The translations under genes and the position numbers were made by a program. DNA of 41,382 bases from Pyrinomonadaceae bacterium. GTDB taxonomy: Bacteria; Acidobacteriota; Blastocatellia; Pyrinomonadales; Pyrinomonadaceae. Below the pieces are notes generated by a model. It had not been told where the DNA came from, searched no databases, and worked only from the letters and a program-made list of their open reading frames with translations. Each line of letters begins with the position of its first letter. Within the stretch, counting starts at the first letter, position 1. Below are positions 9,569-16,338 of the stretch, piece after piece. The stretch covers positions 1-41,382 of the forward strand of contig JAICGZ010000016.1 in assembly GCA_025922875.1 (NCBI GenBank), written 5' to 3'.

Positions 9569-9757
9569 GGGGTGCTGGTAGCGCTCAATCTGGTCGCCGT
9601 CGTACGAACCTTTGTGAAAACAGTTCGAACACTCGACGACGTAAGTAGCCTTGATCTTTGCCTCACCTTGCGAGAGGTCTTGAAAAAGAATTTGTTTGGT
9701 GTTGCAGTGCTCGCAAGTGAAACGCAGATACCACTGTCCGGGGGTAAGGGTACGCAT
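9551..9757 (-). CDS. Small zinc-ribbon protein
   Basis: A 68-residue protein with two CxxC pairs, C15/C18 (CEHC) and C43/C46 (CSNC), spaced as in a zinc ribbon, inside a plausible sequence with aromatic residues around the first knuckle. No signal peptide. Its 3' end overlaps the last 18 bases of the ligase gene on the other strand. The cysteine spacing argues that it is real rather than a chance frame. Function unknown; RNA, DNA or protein binding are all possible. Confidence 0.7.
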   Translation of the reverse strand: MRTLTPGQWYLRFTCEHCNTKQILFQDLSQGEAKIKATYVVECSNCFHKGSYDGDQIERYQHPLEADA

Positions 9758-9862
9758 GCTTAAGCCTCAATTTCGATTCCTTAATGGGCGCGAGAGGACC
9801 GGGGCTACAAAAAGTGCCTATTCTTATAAAGCTAGAGGACAGTAGGCGTCAAGGGTTTTGGT

Positions 9863-9900
9863 ATAGGTCTTATCGGCGCTATAGGACTTTTCGGACCTAT
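9863..9900. repeat. ATAGGTCTT-type direct and inverted repeat
   Basis: ataggtcttatcgg (9863-9876) recurs as ataggacttttcgg (9881-9894), and the outer ataggtc pairs with gacctat at 9894-9900. The stop codon of the DUF1028 gene (9897-9899, minus strand) lies in the right arm. The rest of the 9758-9896 gap shows nothing else. Confidence 0.6.
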
Positions 9901-10898
9901 TTTCCTACCGAGACAATTTTCTCGATGATCTTCGGATCGTCCGGCAAGAGCCCCGATTTAGGCAGTCGCGGAGTCAACGTGAGCCAATTTGGATCCATCG
10001 CAAACACCTTCCGAAACAACGGCAACGATTCATCCACGCGTCCCATATTCACCAGCGCGACGGCGTGCCAGTAGATCATCTCCGCATTATCCGGAACCAA
10101 CTTCTCCGCCGCCGCATACTCGCGCAGCGCTCCCTCGTTATCTTTCTTCTCAACCGCCAGGTCGCCGGCATTCATGTGGTTGTAAGCACGTTGTAATTTA
10201 ACCAGACGACGAAGCTCTTTTAACGGTTGCGGACTATCGTCGACCCGCAAATCAAAAACTCGATCTTTCCACGCCTGTCCGGTTGGTTTTCCAGTTACCA
10301 CAATCAGCGCCGCTGATTGTTGCCCGCGAATATCACCACCCGCTGCCTGCGCCGCGTCCAGTGCGGCCAACATTCGTTCGGCAAGGTCGCCGCGCGTGTT
10401 CTCAAAAGCCTGGGCCATCGCCGGCCAAACTTTGTCGTTGAGCATCAAGTTGGCCTGCACAGAAAAGTTTTTCCCGACGATGTGACCCGCTGCTTGAATA
10501 TCGTTCTTACCCGTCCATGCATCGACACGTCCTTGCGCATCGATCATCGCTACTTGCCTGACTTCTCTTGCTTCATCTTTCGCAAGCAATTCTTTCAAGG
10601 TATCCGGGGCACTCTTGCCGCCACGCATCAAATCCAGACCATTCTTCCCGTAACTCGGATCGACAAACGACTGCGTAGCCACAGCTCCGACTCCGGCTTC
10701 AGCCCATGCCACGATAGAACCAACTGAGAACCAGTGTGACTGCACGGCAACACCCAATTCGCCCGTGGCAGGGTCACGCGCAACGATGGAATACGTATGA
10801 ACCGGCCGCAGCGACGAAGTGCCGGACGCCAATCCTGAAACACGTGACTGCGGCGCCATCAAGGCGAGCAGTACGAGAAAAAGAAAAGTCACGCGCAT
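9897..10898 (-). CDS. Secreted DUF1028 protein with C-terminal TPR-like region
   Basis: A 333-residue protein from the ATG at 10898. A GTG nine codons upstream would also read, but an ideal GGAGG (10908-10912) sits 9 bases before this ATG, which also gives a clean signal peptide (MRVTFLFLVLLALMAP). DUF1028 covers about 30-225: HTYSIVARDPATGELGVAVQS, the WAEAGVGAVATQ loop and the DIRGQQSAAL segment. The fold resembles Ntn hydrolases, but no substrate is established. From about 240 on, two TPR-like helix pairs follow (YNHMNAGDLAVEKKDNEGAL and the stretch before LPLFRKVFAMDPNW). It is co-oriented with and just downstream of the DUF2752 gene. Confidence 0.9.
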   Translation of the reverse strand: MRVTFLFLVLLALMAPQSRVSGLASGTSSLRPVHTYSIVARDPATGELGVAVQSHWFSVGSIVAWAEAGVGAVATQSFVDPSYGKNGLDLMRGGKSAPDTLKELLAKDEAREVRQVAMIDAQGRVDAWTGKNDIQAAGHIVGKNFSVQANLMLNDKVWPAMAQAFENTRGDLAERMLAALDAAQAAGGDIRGQQSAALIVVTGKPTGQAWKDRVFDLRVDDSPQPLKELRRLVKLQRAYNHMNAGDLAVEKKDNEGALREYAAAEKLVPDNAEMIYWHAVALVNMGRVDESLPLFRKVFAMDPNWLTLTPRLPKSGLLPDDPKIIEKIVSVGK

Positions 10899-10907
10899 TT
10901 TTAAATA

Positions 10908-10912
10908 CCTCC
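10908..10912 (-). promoter_or_regulatory. Ribosome binding site deciding the DUF1028 start
   Basis: GGAGG on the minus strand, nine bases before the ATG at 10898. It favours this start over the GTG at 10925, which overlaps the upstream stop. Confidence 0.75.
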
Positions 10913-10921
10913 GGACGATAC

Positions 10922-11326
10922 TCACGAGACAAACGGATAGAACGGCGTGTTACGAAAGATCCAAAACGAAACGACAACAACGAACAATGCGTAGATGTAC
11001 GGCCCCGGCAGCGCATTCGGTCTTGGCACGCCGCCACGCATCACGATCACGGTGTAACGAAGAAACGCGAACAGCATAAAAGGCATCGAGATCAGCAACA
11101 GCGGATTGAGCGTGAAAGCAGTCAGGAACTCACCGTGAAGAATCTGGTGCAAGGCCCGAGTGCTGCCACAACCCGGACAAGTCAAACCAGTAAAAAATCG
11201 AAAGAGACAGATCGGGAAAAATCCTGATCTGCCAGGCTCGAACACAAACAGGTAAGCAGCCCCGGCCATTAACAACGACCAGATTGCAATTACCGTCGAG
11301 CGCCGGTAGATGAACTCAGAATCCAT
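10922..11326 (-). CDS. DUF2752 membrane protein
   Basis: A 134-residue protein with three hydrophobic segments (about 12-30, 72-92, 108-126). The DUF2752 hallmark CPGCGSTRALHQILHGEF is at about 50-67, with both cysteines present. The family is widespread and without known function. The stop is 24 bases before the chosen start of the DUF1028 gene, so both may share a transcript. Nothing else in the locus hints at its role. Confidence 0.9.
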   Translation of the reverse strand: MDSEFIYRRSTVIAIWSLLMAGAAYLFVFEPGRSGFFPICLFRFFTGLTCPGCGSTRALHQILHGEFLTAFTLNPLLLISMPFMLFAFLRYTVIVMRGGVPRPNALPGPYIYALFVVVVSFWIFRNTPFYPFVS

Positions 11327-11653
11327 GAAACGATTATGCTGCCTCGAAAGGCCTTCGCAGTAAAGTGAGGCGGAGACGGATAATGGTGCAGTTTTTGAAT
11401 TCGCGTTCAGAGTTCAGTCTTCTGGCTGCTGTTTTGAGGGGAAAAGCTAATGCTTGAACTGGCTTTGCACGAAAAGTCTTAATCGGACTTCTTCTCTGTG
11501 CAATCTCTGAGTTCTCTGTGCCTCTGTGGTTAAGGATCATTCGTAAAAACAACCACAGGAGACACAGAGGACGCACAGAGAATCAGACTCTTCACGCCAA
11601 GCCGCTTGAACTCAAAACTACATCACTACCCGGAAACGTTGTGGGAGTAAAGT
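11327..11653. other. Gene-free stretch with one imperfect inverted repeat
   Basis: This 327-base gap upstream of DUF2752 and downstream of the TM2 gene holds no credible reading frame. The only structure is the CTCTGTG-type repeat at 11494-11580. The promoter of the DUF2752/DUF1028 pair should lie here, but no clear -35/-10 pair could be named. Confidence 0.6.
11494..11580. repeat. CTCTGTGCCTCTGTGGTT-type inverted repeat
   Basis: The left side has ctctgtgcctctgtggtt ending at 11531; the right side, starting at 11551, has aaccacaggagacacagag. The two arms are imperfect reverse complements around a loop of about 19 bases, with extra ctctgtg copies on the left. It is a palindromic dispersed-repeat type between two minus-strand genes. 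Confidence 0.65.
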
Positions 11654-12031
11654 TTAAAACCAGCCCTTCTTGTTCTGAATATACGTTCTCACGAACTCTT
11701 CATCTGACTTGGTCAGATAAATAATGCCTTCGATGATGCTGACAATACTTGTGACTCCACACGTCAGCACGCCAAGGACCAGTTGGATAATTCCCTCGGT
11801 GGTGTATCCCAGAATGAATTTGTGTACCCCAAGCCAGCCGACGAGAATCGCGCAGATCCCCGCAGTGACTTTCTTGTCCGCTCCGAGTGCTTTCCAATCA
11901 GTCATCGCACCAGGATTCACGGACTGCATCGGCTGATATCCGCTAACAGGAGTGAGTGGCGCCTGACAGTTAGCGCAATACTGCGCCATGTCATCGTTAA
12001 TAGCTCCGCATTTTGTGCAGTATCTGCTCAT
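11654..12031 (-). CDS. TM2 domain protein with N-terminal zinc ribbon
   Basis: 125 residues from the ATG at 12031; an in-frame ATG ten codons earlier is less likely, since MSRYCTKCG is the usual opening of such proteins. C5/C8 and C19/C22 form a zinc ribbon, then a Pro/Gln linker, then the TM2 domain (about 55-115): two membrane helices joined by a short turn, with GWLGVHKFILGY and GIIQLVLGVLTCGV. TM2 proteins are inner-membrane proteins of unknown role. The next gene upstream codes for a CD225 protein on the same strand. Confidence 0.92.
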   Translation of the reverse strand: MSRYCTKCGAINDDMAQYCANCQAPLTPVSGYQPMQSVNPGAMTDWKALGADKKVTAGICAILVGWLGVHKFILGYTTEGIIQLVLGVLTCGVTSIVSIIEGIIYLTKSDEEFVRTYIQNKKGWF

Positions 12032-12142
12032 CTTCTTTTTAGGTCTCCAACCGGTTCTCAACCGGGCTGACTAGATCAACCCGGTGCATGAGTAAAGCGC
12101 AGGCTCGACGTTTTGGCCCGGCCTGTTCAATTGAGATCTGGG

Positions 12143-12448
12143 CTAGTAACTATTGGCTCCGGCTAATCCCATGCCCACGCCCATGATAATTACAAATAGT
12201 ACGTAGCAAATTATTCCAGCCAGCCCCAAACCGATCGAGATGTAGCTGAACATCTTTGCTTTCTTCGAAGCATCAAGGGCGCCTGCGGTATCGCCGGCGG
12301 CGACCTTGTTATTCACCTGGGCCGCAAAGATTACGGCGGCGATTCCGAGCGGCAAGCAACAGAAAATGGAGATGATTGCCAAAACCAGGTAGTTAGGAAT
12401 GTTGGCAGGCGTGTCCGATCCGGGCGGGGGAGTCCATTCTTGAGCCAT
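12143..12448 (-). CDS. CD225/dispanin family membrane protein
   Basis: A 101-residue protein with two membrane segments (about 20-45 and 70-95). It carries the CD225 pattern PNYLVLAIISIFCCLPLGI, then FAAQVNNKVAAGDTAGALDASKKAK. The family includes eukaryotic interferon-induced transmembrane proteins; the bacterial role is unknown. An AGGAG sits shortly before the ATG. It lies between the TM2 gene and another small membrane-protein gene on the same strand, making a three-gene membrane cluster. Confidence 0.92.
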   Translation of the reverse strand: MAQEWTPPPGSDTPANIPNYLVLAIISIFCCLPLGIAAVIFAAQVNNKVAAGDTAGALDASKKAKMFSYISIGLGLAGIICYVLFVIIMGVGMGLAGANSY

Positions 12449-12502
12449 TAGTTTCTCCTGAGACTAGTTTTGAAAGATTCCGGTGATCAATAAGAGCGTC
12501 GC

Positions 12503-13018
12503 TTACGCAGCGTATGCGCCTGGTCCTCCGCTGGTGTTGGGTGGAGGAGGTGGCATCGTGGCTTTGCGTTTTTCAAAAATCGGAACACCAATGAGGCCGC
12601 CGATTATTGAGAAAAAGACCAGCAGAACAGCCAGAATAAGAGCGTTAATGATTACTGGAACAATGTCTGAACCGCCTGCTTCAAACTGCTGCCGCATCAT
12701 TTCAGCCTGACGCGGATCCACTCTTTCGATCATGCTAAGCATGAAGTTTCTCATGGTCGGGCCCATGGCCATTGAGATAGGTATACCAAGGATTAATGAG
12801 ATCACTGCCCCAACAAGTCCGGCTATGCCACCGAGGACAGCGCCGTCAGCCGTGGTGGCAGGTGTTGGCGAGTTCCTCACGTATAGAAACGTGGCCAGCA
12901 TGCCTCCCAGAATGGCCCAGAGACAGCAGCATACGTTTACAGCATTAACAAACGGTATGACAGAGAGTAAACCTAAAACGACGCCGCCAATCAGGCCGGG
13001 CTTAAGTTTATTATTCAT
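12503..13018 (-). CDS. Small multi-pass membrane protein, unknown
   Basis: 171 residues from the ATG at 13018 (MNNKLKPGLIGG). The frame stays open 34 codons further upstream, but that part runs into the repeat at 13093-13143, so the shorter start is preferred. Four hydrophobic segments are visible (about 8-30, 32-48, 62-85, 125-150), with a CCC triplet near residue 28 and a short acidic/Gln helix (VDPRQAEMMRQQFEAGG) between the last two. The tail is proline-rich. It resembles DUF4199/DUF5518-like small membrane proteins, but I cannot name the family. Same strand as the CD225 and TM2 genes. Confidence 0.75.
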   Translation of the reverse strand: MNNKLKPGLIGGVVLGLLSVIPFVNAVNVCCCLWAILGGMLATFLYVRNSPTPATTADGAVLGGIAGLVGAVISLILGIPISMAMGPTMRNFMLSMIERVDPRQAEMMRQQFEAGGSDIVPVIINALILAVLLVFFSIIGGLIGVPIFEKRKATMPPPPPNTSGGPGAYAA

Positions 13019-13092
13019 CGGGCCTGTACTAACAAAGAGGGCGGGGATTGTCAATAAAATTGAGCCACAAAAAGGCACGAGAAGCACAAAAA

Positions 13093-13143
13093 TAAGCCAC
13101 AAAGAAGCACAATCTTTCACCCTAATCAGATTGTGCTTTGTGG
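13093..13143. repeat. Inverted repeat, AGCCACAAAG/CTTTGTGGCT type
   Basis: agccacaaag plus cacaatct on the left (3-base insert between them) pair with agattgtgctttgtggct on the right, around a 12-base loop. It stands between the Wza-like gene and the membrane-protein gene, both on the minus strand, and may end transcription of the former. Confidence 0.75.
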
Positions 13144-13149
13144 CTCGGC

Positions 13150-14007
13150 TTAGCGGCCCACTTCGATGCGATCGCCAGGCTTGAGTTTGGGATCTTCGAC
13201 GGCTCCCGACTTGATCTGCTTAATGTTGTAGCGAATTGTCACGAGCCTTCGGTCGGCGCCCTCGCGCGAGATTTCCACGCGGTGTTCCTGCCGCGAAGTA
13301 CCGCCCGCAGCCAGAATAGCCTGGAGCAAAGTAATTCCCGGCTGGAATGATTTCTGGCCGGGATAATTGATGCGACCGGCGATGTAGTAGAACTCCTGCG
13401 GGCGGCTGGTTACGGTGATGACGTCGCCCGTTTGAACGTGGAGGTTGAGTGTCGCCGGATCGCTCAAGTCGTGAGCTTGCCCGGCAATGCCGTCGCGCAT
13501 GATCATCACACGGCCACCATCGTTTCGTAATTGCGACTCCGCCAGCACAACGTAAAGAGGAACCATTTCTCGTCGCAAAAATCGTGTACCCGGGTTTACG
13601 ACGAGACCGGTCACTGTTACTGAGTGGCTGAGATACTGGCGCACGCCCACTGACACTTGAGCTTTCTCTTCCACTGCGCGTCTTTTAAGTTCCGCTGCAA
13701 TACGCGTTTGAATCTCTTCGGTCGTGAGCCCCGCGACTGAAATTGTGCCGCCAGCGATCGGAAGATCGATCACGCCATCACCTACAACCGTGAACAGCGT
13801 GGATCTGTTATTCGCGGAATTAAGTAGACGTACATCGAGCACGTCGCCCACGCCGACCCGATAGATCTCGGTTAGGTCCGGAACATTCGCGCCAGCGGAA
13901 TTGCTGACTGTAGCTTTTGCCGGCAAAACGCCGGCGGTTTCCTGACCCGATATGGAGATAAAGCAGGCAAGAATAAGTAGGGCGGCTACTGAAAGAGGTG
14001 TCTTCAT
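13150..14007 (-). CDS. Polysaccharide export protein (Wza-like, SLBB domains)
   Basis: 285 residues from the ATG at 14007, which starts a clean signal peptide (MKTPLSVAALLILACFISISGQ); an ATG eight codons earlier is less likely. The Poly_export domain is at about 45-135 (YRVGVGDVLDVRLLN, then DGVIDLPIAGGTISVAGLTTEE), followed by SLBB-type segments SVTVTGLVVNPGTRF and FYYIAGRINYPGQKSF, and the closing LKPGDRIEVGR. Wza-type proteins form the outer-membrane channel for capsule or exopolysaccharide. There is no lipobox cysteine at the processing site, unlike Wza. It may serve the glycan made by the locus at 1-9568. Confidence 0.92.
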   Translation of the reverse strand: MKTPLSVAALLILACFISISGQETAGVLPAKATVSNSAGANVPDLTEIYRVGVGDVLDVRLLNSANNRSTLFTVVGDGVIDLPIAGGTISVAGLTTEEIQTRIAAELKRRAVEEKAQVSVGVRQYLSHSVTVTGLVVNPGTRFLRREMVPLYVVLAESQLRNDGGRVMIMRDGIAGQAHDLSDPATLNLHVQTGDVITVTSRPQEFYYIAGRINYPGQKSFQPGITLLQAILAAGGTSRQEHRVEISREGADRRLVTIRYNIKQIKSGAVEDPKLKPGDRIEVGR

Positions 14008-14068
14008 AACGCAAATATAACAAAAAGCCAATAGTCAGTGTTTTCCCATTTTAAGCCACGGAAAATCT

Positions 14069-15430
14069 GTGGCACAGTATGCTCTCATGTACGAGTTTGC
14101 AGTTACTCCAGCAGTCACAAACATTCGCCGCCGCGGGGTGGAGATCTATGAGGTGCTTCCGAACAGCCTCGGCGCGGAAATGGACCTTGAATCCGGCGAT
14201 CGAATAATAAAAGTGAACGGACGCGTAGTTCGCGATTATCTCGATTTCCGTTTTCACACTGCAGGAGAAACCGAGCTCGTTCTCGAGGTACGCAAGAAGA
14301 GCGGCGAAGACTGGGAGGTAGAGCTCGAACGCGGCGAAGGAGAAGACTTTGGCCTCGCTTTCGAGCAGATCGTTCCGCGCCAATGCGCGAACGAGTGCAT
14401 CTTCTGTTTCTGCAATGGCAACCCTGCAGATGCGCGGCCGTCGCTCTTTATTAAAGACGAAGACGTTCGCCTGTCTTTCCTTTACGGCAACTACACCACG
14501 CTCACATCGATCACGGAAGACGAGATGCGCCGGATAGTTGAACAGCGTCTGTCGCCACAATACGTTTCTGTACACGCGACCGATCTGGATGTTCGCGCAT
14601 ACATGTTGGGGATCGACAAACAGCGAGCGGACATTTCAGGAAAACTGCAAAGACTGCTGGACGCAGCTATTGAAGTACATGCGCAAGTCGTGTTGTGTCC
14701 CGGGATTAATGACGACGCAGTATTGAAAAAAACGATCCTCGATCTGGCTTCAGAGTATCCGCGAATAACAAGCGTAGCGATTGTGCCGCTGGGCTTGACT
14801 CGCTACAACACCGATCCACGCCTAACGCGCGTGACCCCGGCTTTTTGTCGAAACGTCATCGATCAAGTTGCTGCACTCCAAAAAGAACTTCACGCCGGGT
14901 TGGGGACGAACTTCGCGCTACTGGGAGACGAAATCTACTTGCGAGCCGGGCGCCGCATTCCCGGAAGAGCGCACTACGGTGATTATCCACAGATTGAAGA
15001 TGGCGTGGGCATGGTCCGATCTTTTGCAAACGAGTTTGGCAGAGTAATACGACGTCTCGAACTCGATGAAACGAAGTTAACCAAACAACCGGGCACGATC
15101 TTCACGGGGACGCTTTTCGCTCCTGAGCTGAAGAAGATGATCGACACGATGAACGCGCGATTCGCAACGAGACTCTTCGTCGAGCCGCTGGAGAATAGCT
15201 ACTTCGGTGGCGATGTTTCTGTTGCAGGTTTACTCACGGGTCAGGACCTTGTGAAGGCGCGTGAAAGAGTCACGGGCGGGTTCGTTGTGATACCAAGACA
15301 GATGCTAAAGAGCGATGAAGCAATTATGTTGGACGGAATGAACATCTCTGACGTCTCGCGTGCTCTGGATCAACCTGTTCACGCCGTCAACCTGCAAGAG
15401 CTAGCCACGCTACTTTTGAAGACGAACTAA
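14069..15430 (+). CDS. DUF512 radical-SAM-like protein with N-terminal PDZ domain
   Basis: 453 residues from GTG at 14069; the ATG at 14087 is an alternative. A PDZ-like domain occupies about 20-60 (VLPNSLGAEMDLESGDRIIKVNG). The cluster C106-x3-C110-x2-C113 has the canonical radical SAM spacing, with an additional C115 (CIFCFCNGNP). The DUF512 C-terminal half follows, with GLTRYN, GDEIYLRAG and FGGDVSVAGLLTGQD. The family matches the cyanobacterial TIGR03279-type proteins, whose reaction is not known. The stop is three bases before the methyltransferase start, so the two are co-translated. Confidence 0.93.
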   Translation: MAQYALMYEFAVTPAVTNIRRRGVEIYEVLPNSLGAEMDLESGDRIIKVNGRVVRDYLDFRFHTAGETELVLEVRKKSGEDWEVELERGEGEDFGLAFEQIVPRQCANECIFCFCNGNPADARPSLFIKDEDVRLSFLYGNYTTLTSITEDEMRRIVEQRLSPQYVSVHATDLDVRAYMLGIDKQRADISGKLQRLLDAAIEVHAQVVLCPGINDDAVLKKTILDLASEYPRITSVAIVPLGLTRYNTDPRLTRVTPAFCRNVIDQVAALQKELHAGLGTNFALLGDEIYLRAGRRIPGRAHYGDYPQIEDGVGMVRSFANEFGRVIRRLELDETKLTKQPGTIFTGTLFAPELKKMIDTMNARFATRLFVEPLENSYFGGDVSVAGLLTGQDLVKARERVTGGFVVIPRQMLKSDEAIMLDGMNISDVSRALDQPVHAVNLQELATLLLKTN

Positions 15431-15433
15431 CGC

Positions 15434-16006
15434 ATGAGCGACAGTTCATCAACGATAGGGAAAAGAGTTCTTGATGTCGGCTGCGGTCAAAACAAGTTTC
15501 CCGGCGCGATTGGCATCGATGCGAATCCACGCAGTCATGCAGACGTCATTCACGATCTCGGCACGTTCCCTTATCCTTTCAGCAACGATGAATTTGAAGA
15601 GATCATCTGTCGACACGTCATCGAGCATGTTCCGGATGTGCTTGGATTTGTGACTGAATTGCACCGCATCACCAAGCCCGGCGGGCGGCTGAAGATCCTT
15701 ACTCCACACTACTCGAATCCTGATTGGGCAACCGACCCGACTCATCGAAATCATTTCAACAGCTACTCGTTCACGTGCTTTGTTCCTTCGCGCACGCCGT
15801 TTCCGTTCTACACGGCGGCAGAGCTCAAACCAATGAAGACTCACGTGAGTTTGGCGAATCTCTGGCGAGCGTTGGGAATTGAATTCTTAGTCAATCTCGA
15901 TCAGCGCTGGCCCTCGCTGCGCTTCACGCGAAAATTTTGGGAGTTCTACCTGTCGACAATCTTTCGCGGCAAGGAACTGTATTTCGAAATGGAAGTAGTC
16001 AAATAA
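15434..16006 (+). CDS. Class I SAM-dependent methyltransferase
   Basis: A 190-residue Methyltransf_11-like protein. Motif I VLDVGCGQNKFPGAIGIDANP is at about 12-32, a motif II region with FPYPFSNDEFEEI near 45, and HVIEHVPDVLGFVTELHRITKPGGRLKILTPH (post-motif) at about 61-93. The substrate is unknown; similar proteins act on sugars or small metabolites. It follows the DUF512 gene at three bases, and the pairing suggests a shared task. Confidence 0.9.
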   Translation: MSDSSSTIGKRVLDVGCGQNKFPGAIGIDANPRSHADVIHDLGTFPYPFSNDEFEEIICRHVIEHVPDVLGFVTELHRITKPGGRLKILTPHYSNPDWATDPTHRNHFNSYSFTCFVPSRTPFPFYTAAELKPMKTHVSLANLWRALGIEFLVNLDQRWPSLRFTRKFWEFYLSTIFRGKELYFEMEVVK

Positions 16007-16338
16007 CTTTTAGTTCCGGAGTTCCGGACATAGATGCTCGACGAAAATCAGAGTAACTAAAGTAACCTCGCGAAACTTAAAGGAGATTCATATATTCGCA
16101 GAAAGATCCAAAATCTTGGATTTCAGGTCGAGATTGCCTGCCGCAAAACTGGCTAATTCCTGCCAAAAACGTTAGCCGCTACTAGATCTTATCGGGCACG
16201 CCTATTGCCGTGAGGCAGTTTGAACCATCTACCGTCTTTTCCAATCCAGTCGAGTCCCCTCTCGGAAGTTAAGAATCAGAGAGTACCCGTCTGGGCGATC
16301 CTGCTCGTAGACGGACCCAAACTCAAAAGGAGCCCACG
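16007..16338 (+). promoter_or_regulatory. Upstream region of the TonB receptor with leader hairpin
   Basis: A 332-base gap with no reading frame. A 6-bp stem ccgtct/agacgg (16287-16292 with 16309-16314) lies about 25 bases before a strong AAAAGGAG (16325-16332) placed 6 bases before the ATG. The promoter of the receptor should lie further upstream; no clear -10/-35 pair was assigned. Confidence 0.5.

Noticed and set aside
13019..13120. Longer N-terminus for the small membrane protein
   Set aside because: The extra codons run into the inverted repeat at 13093-13143 and there is no ribosome binding site; the ATG at 13018 gives a normal start.
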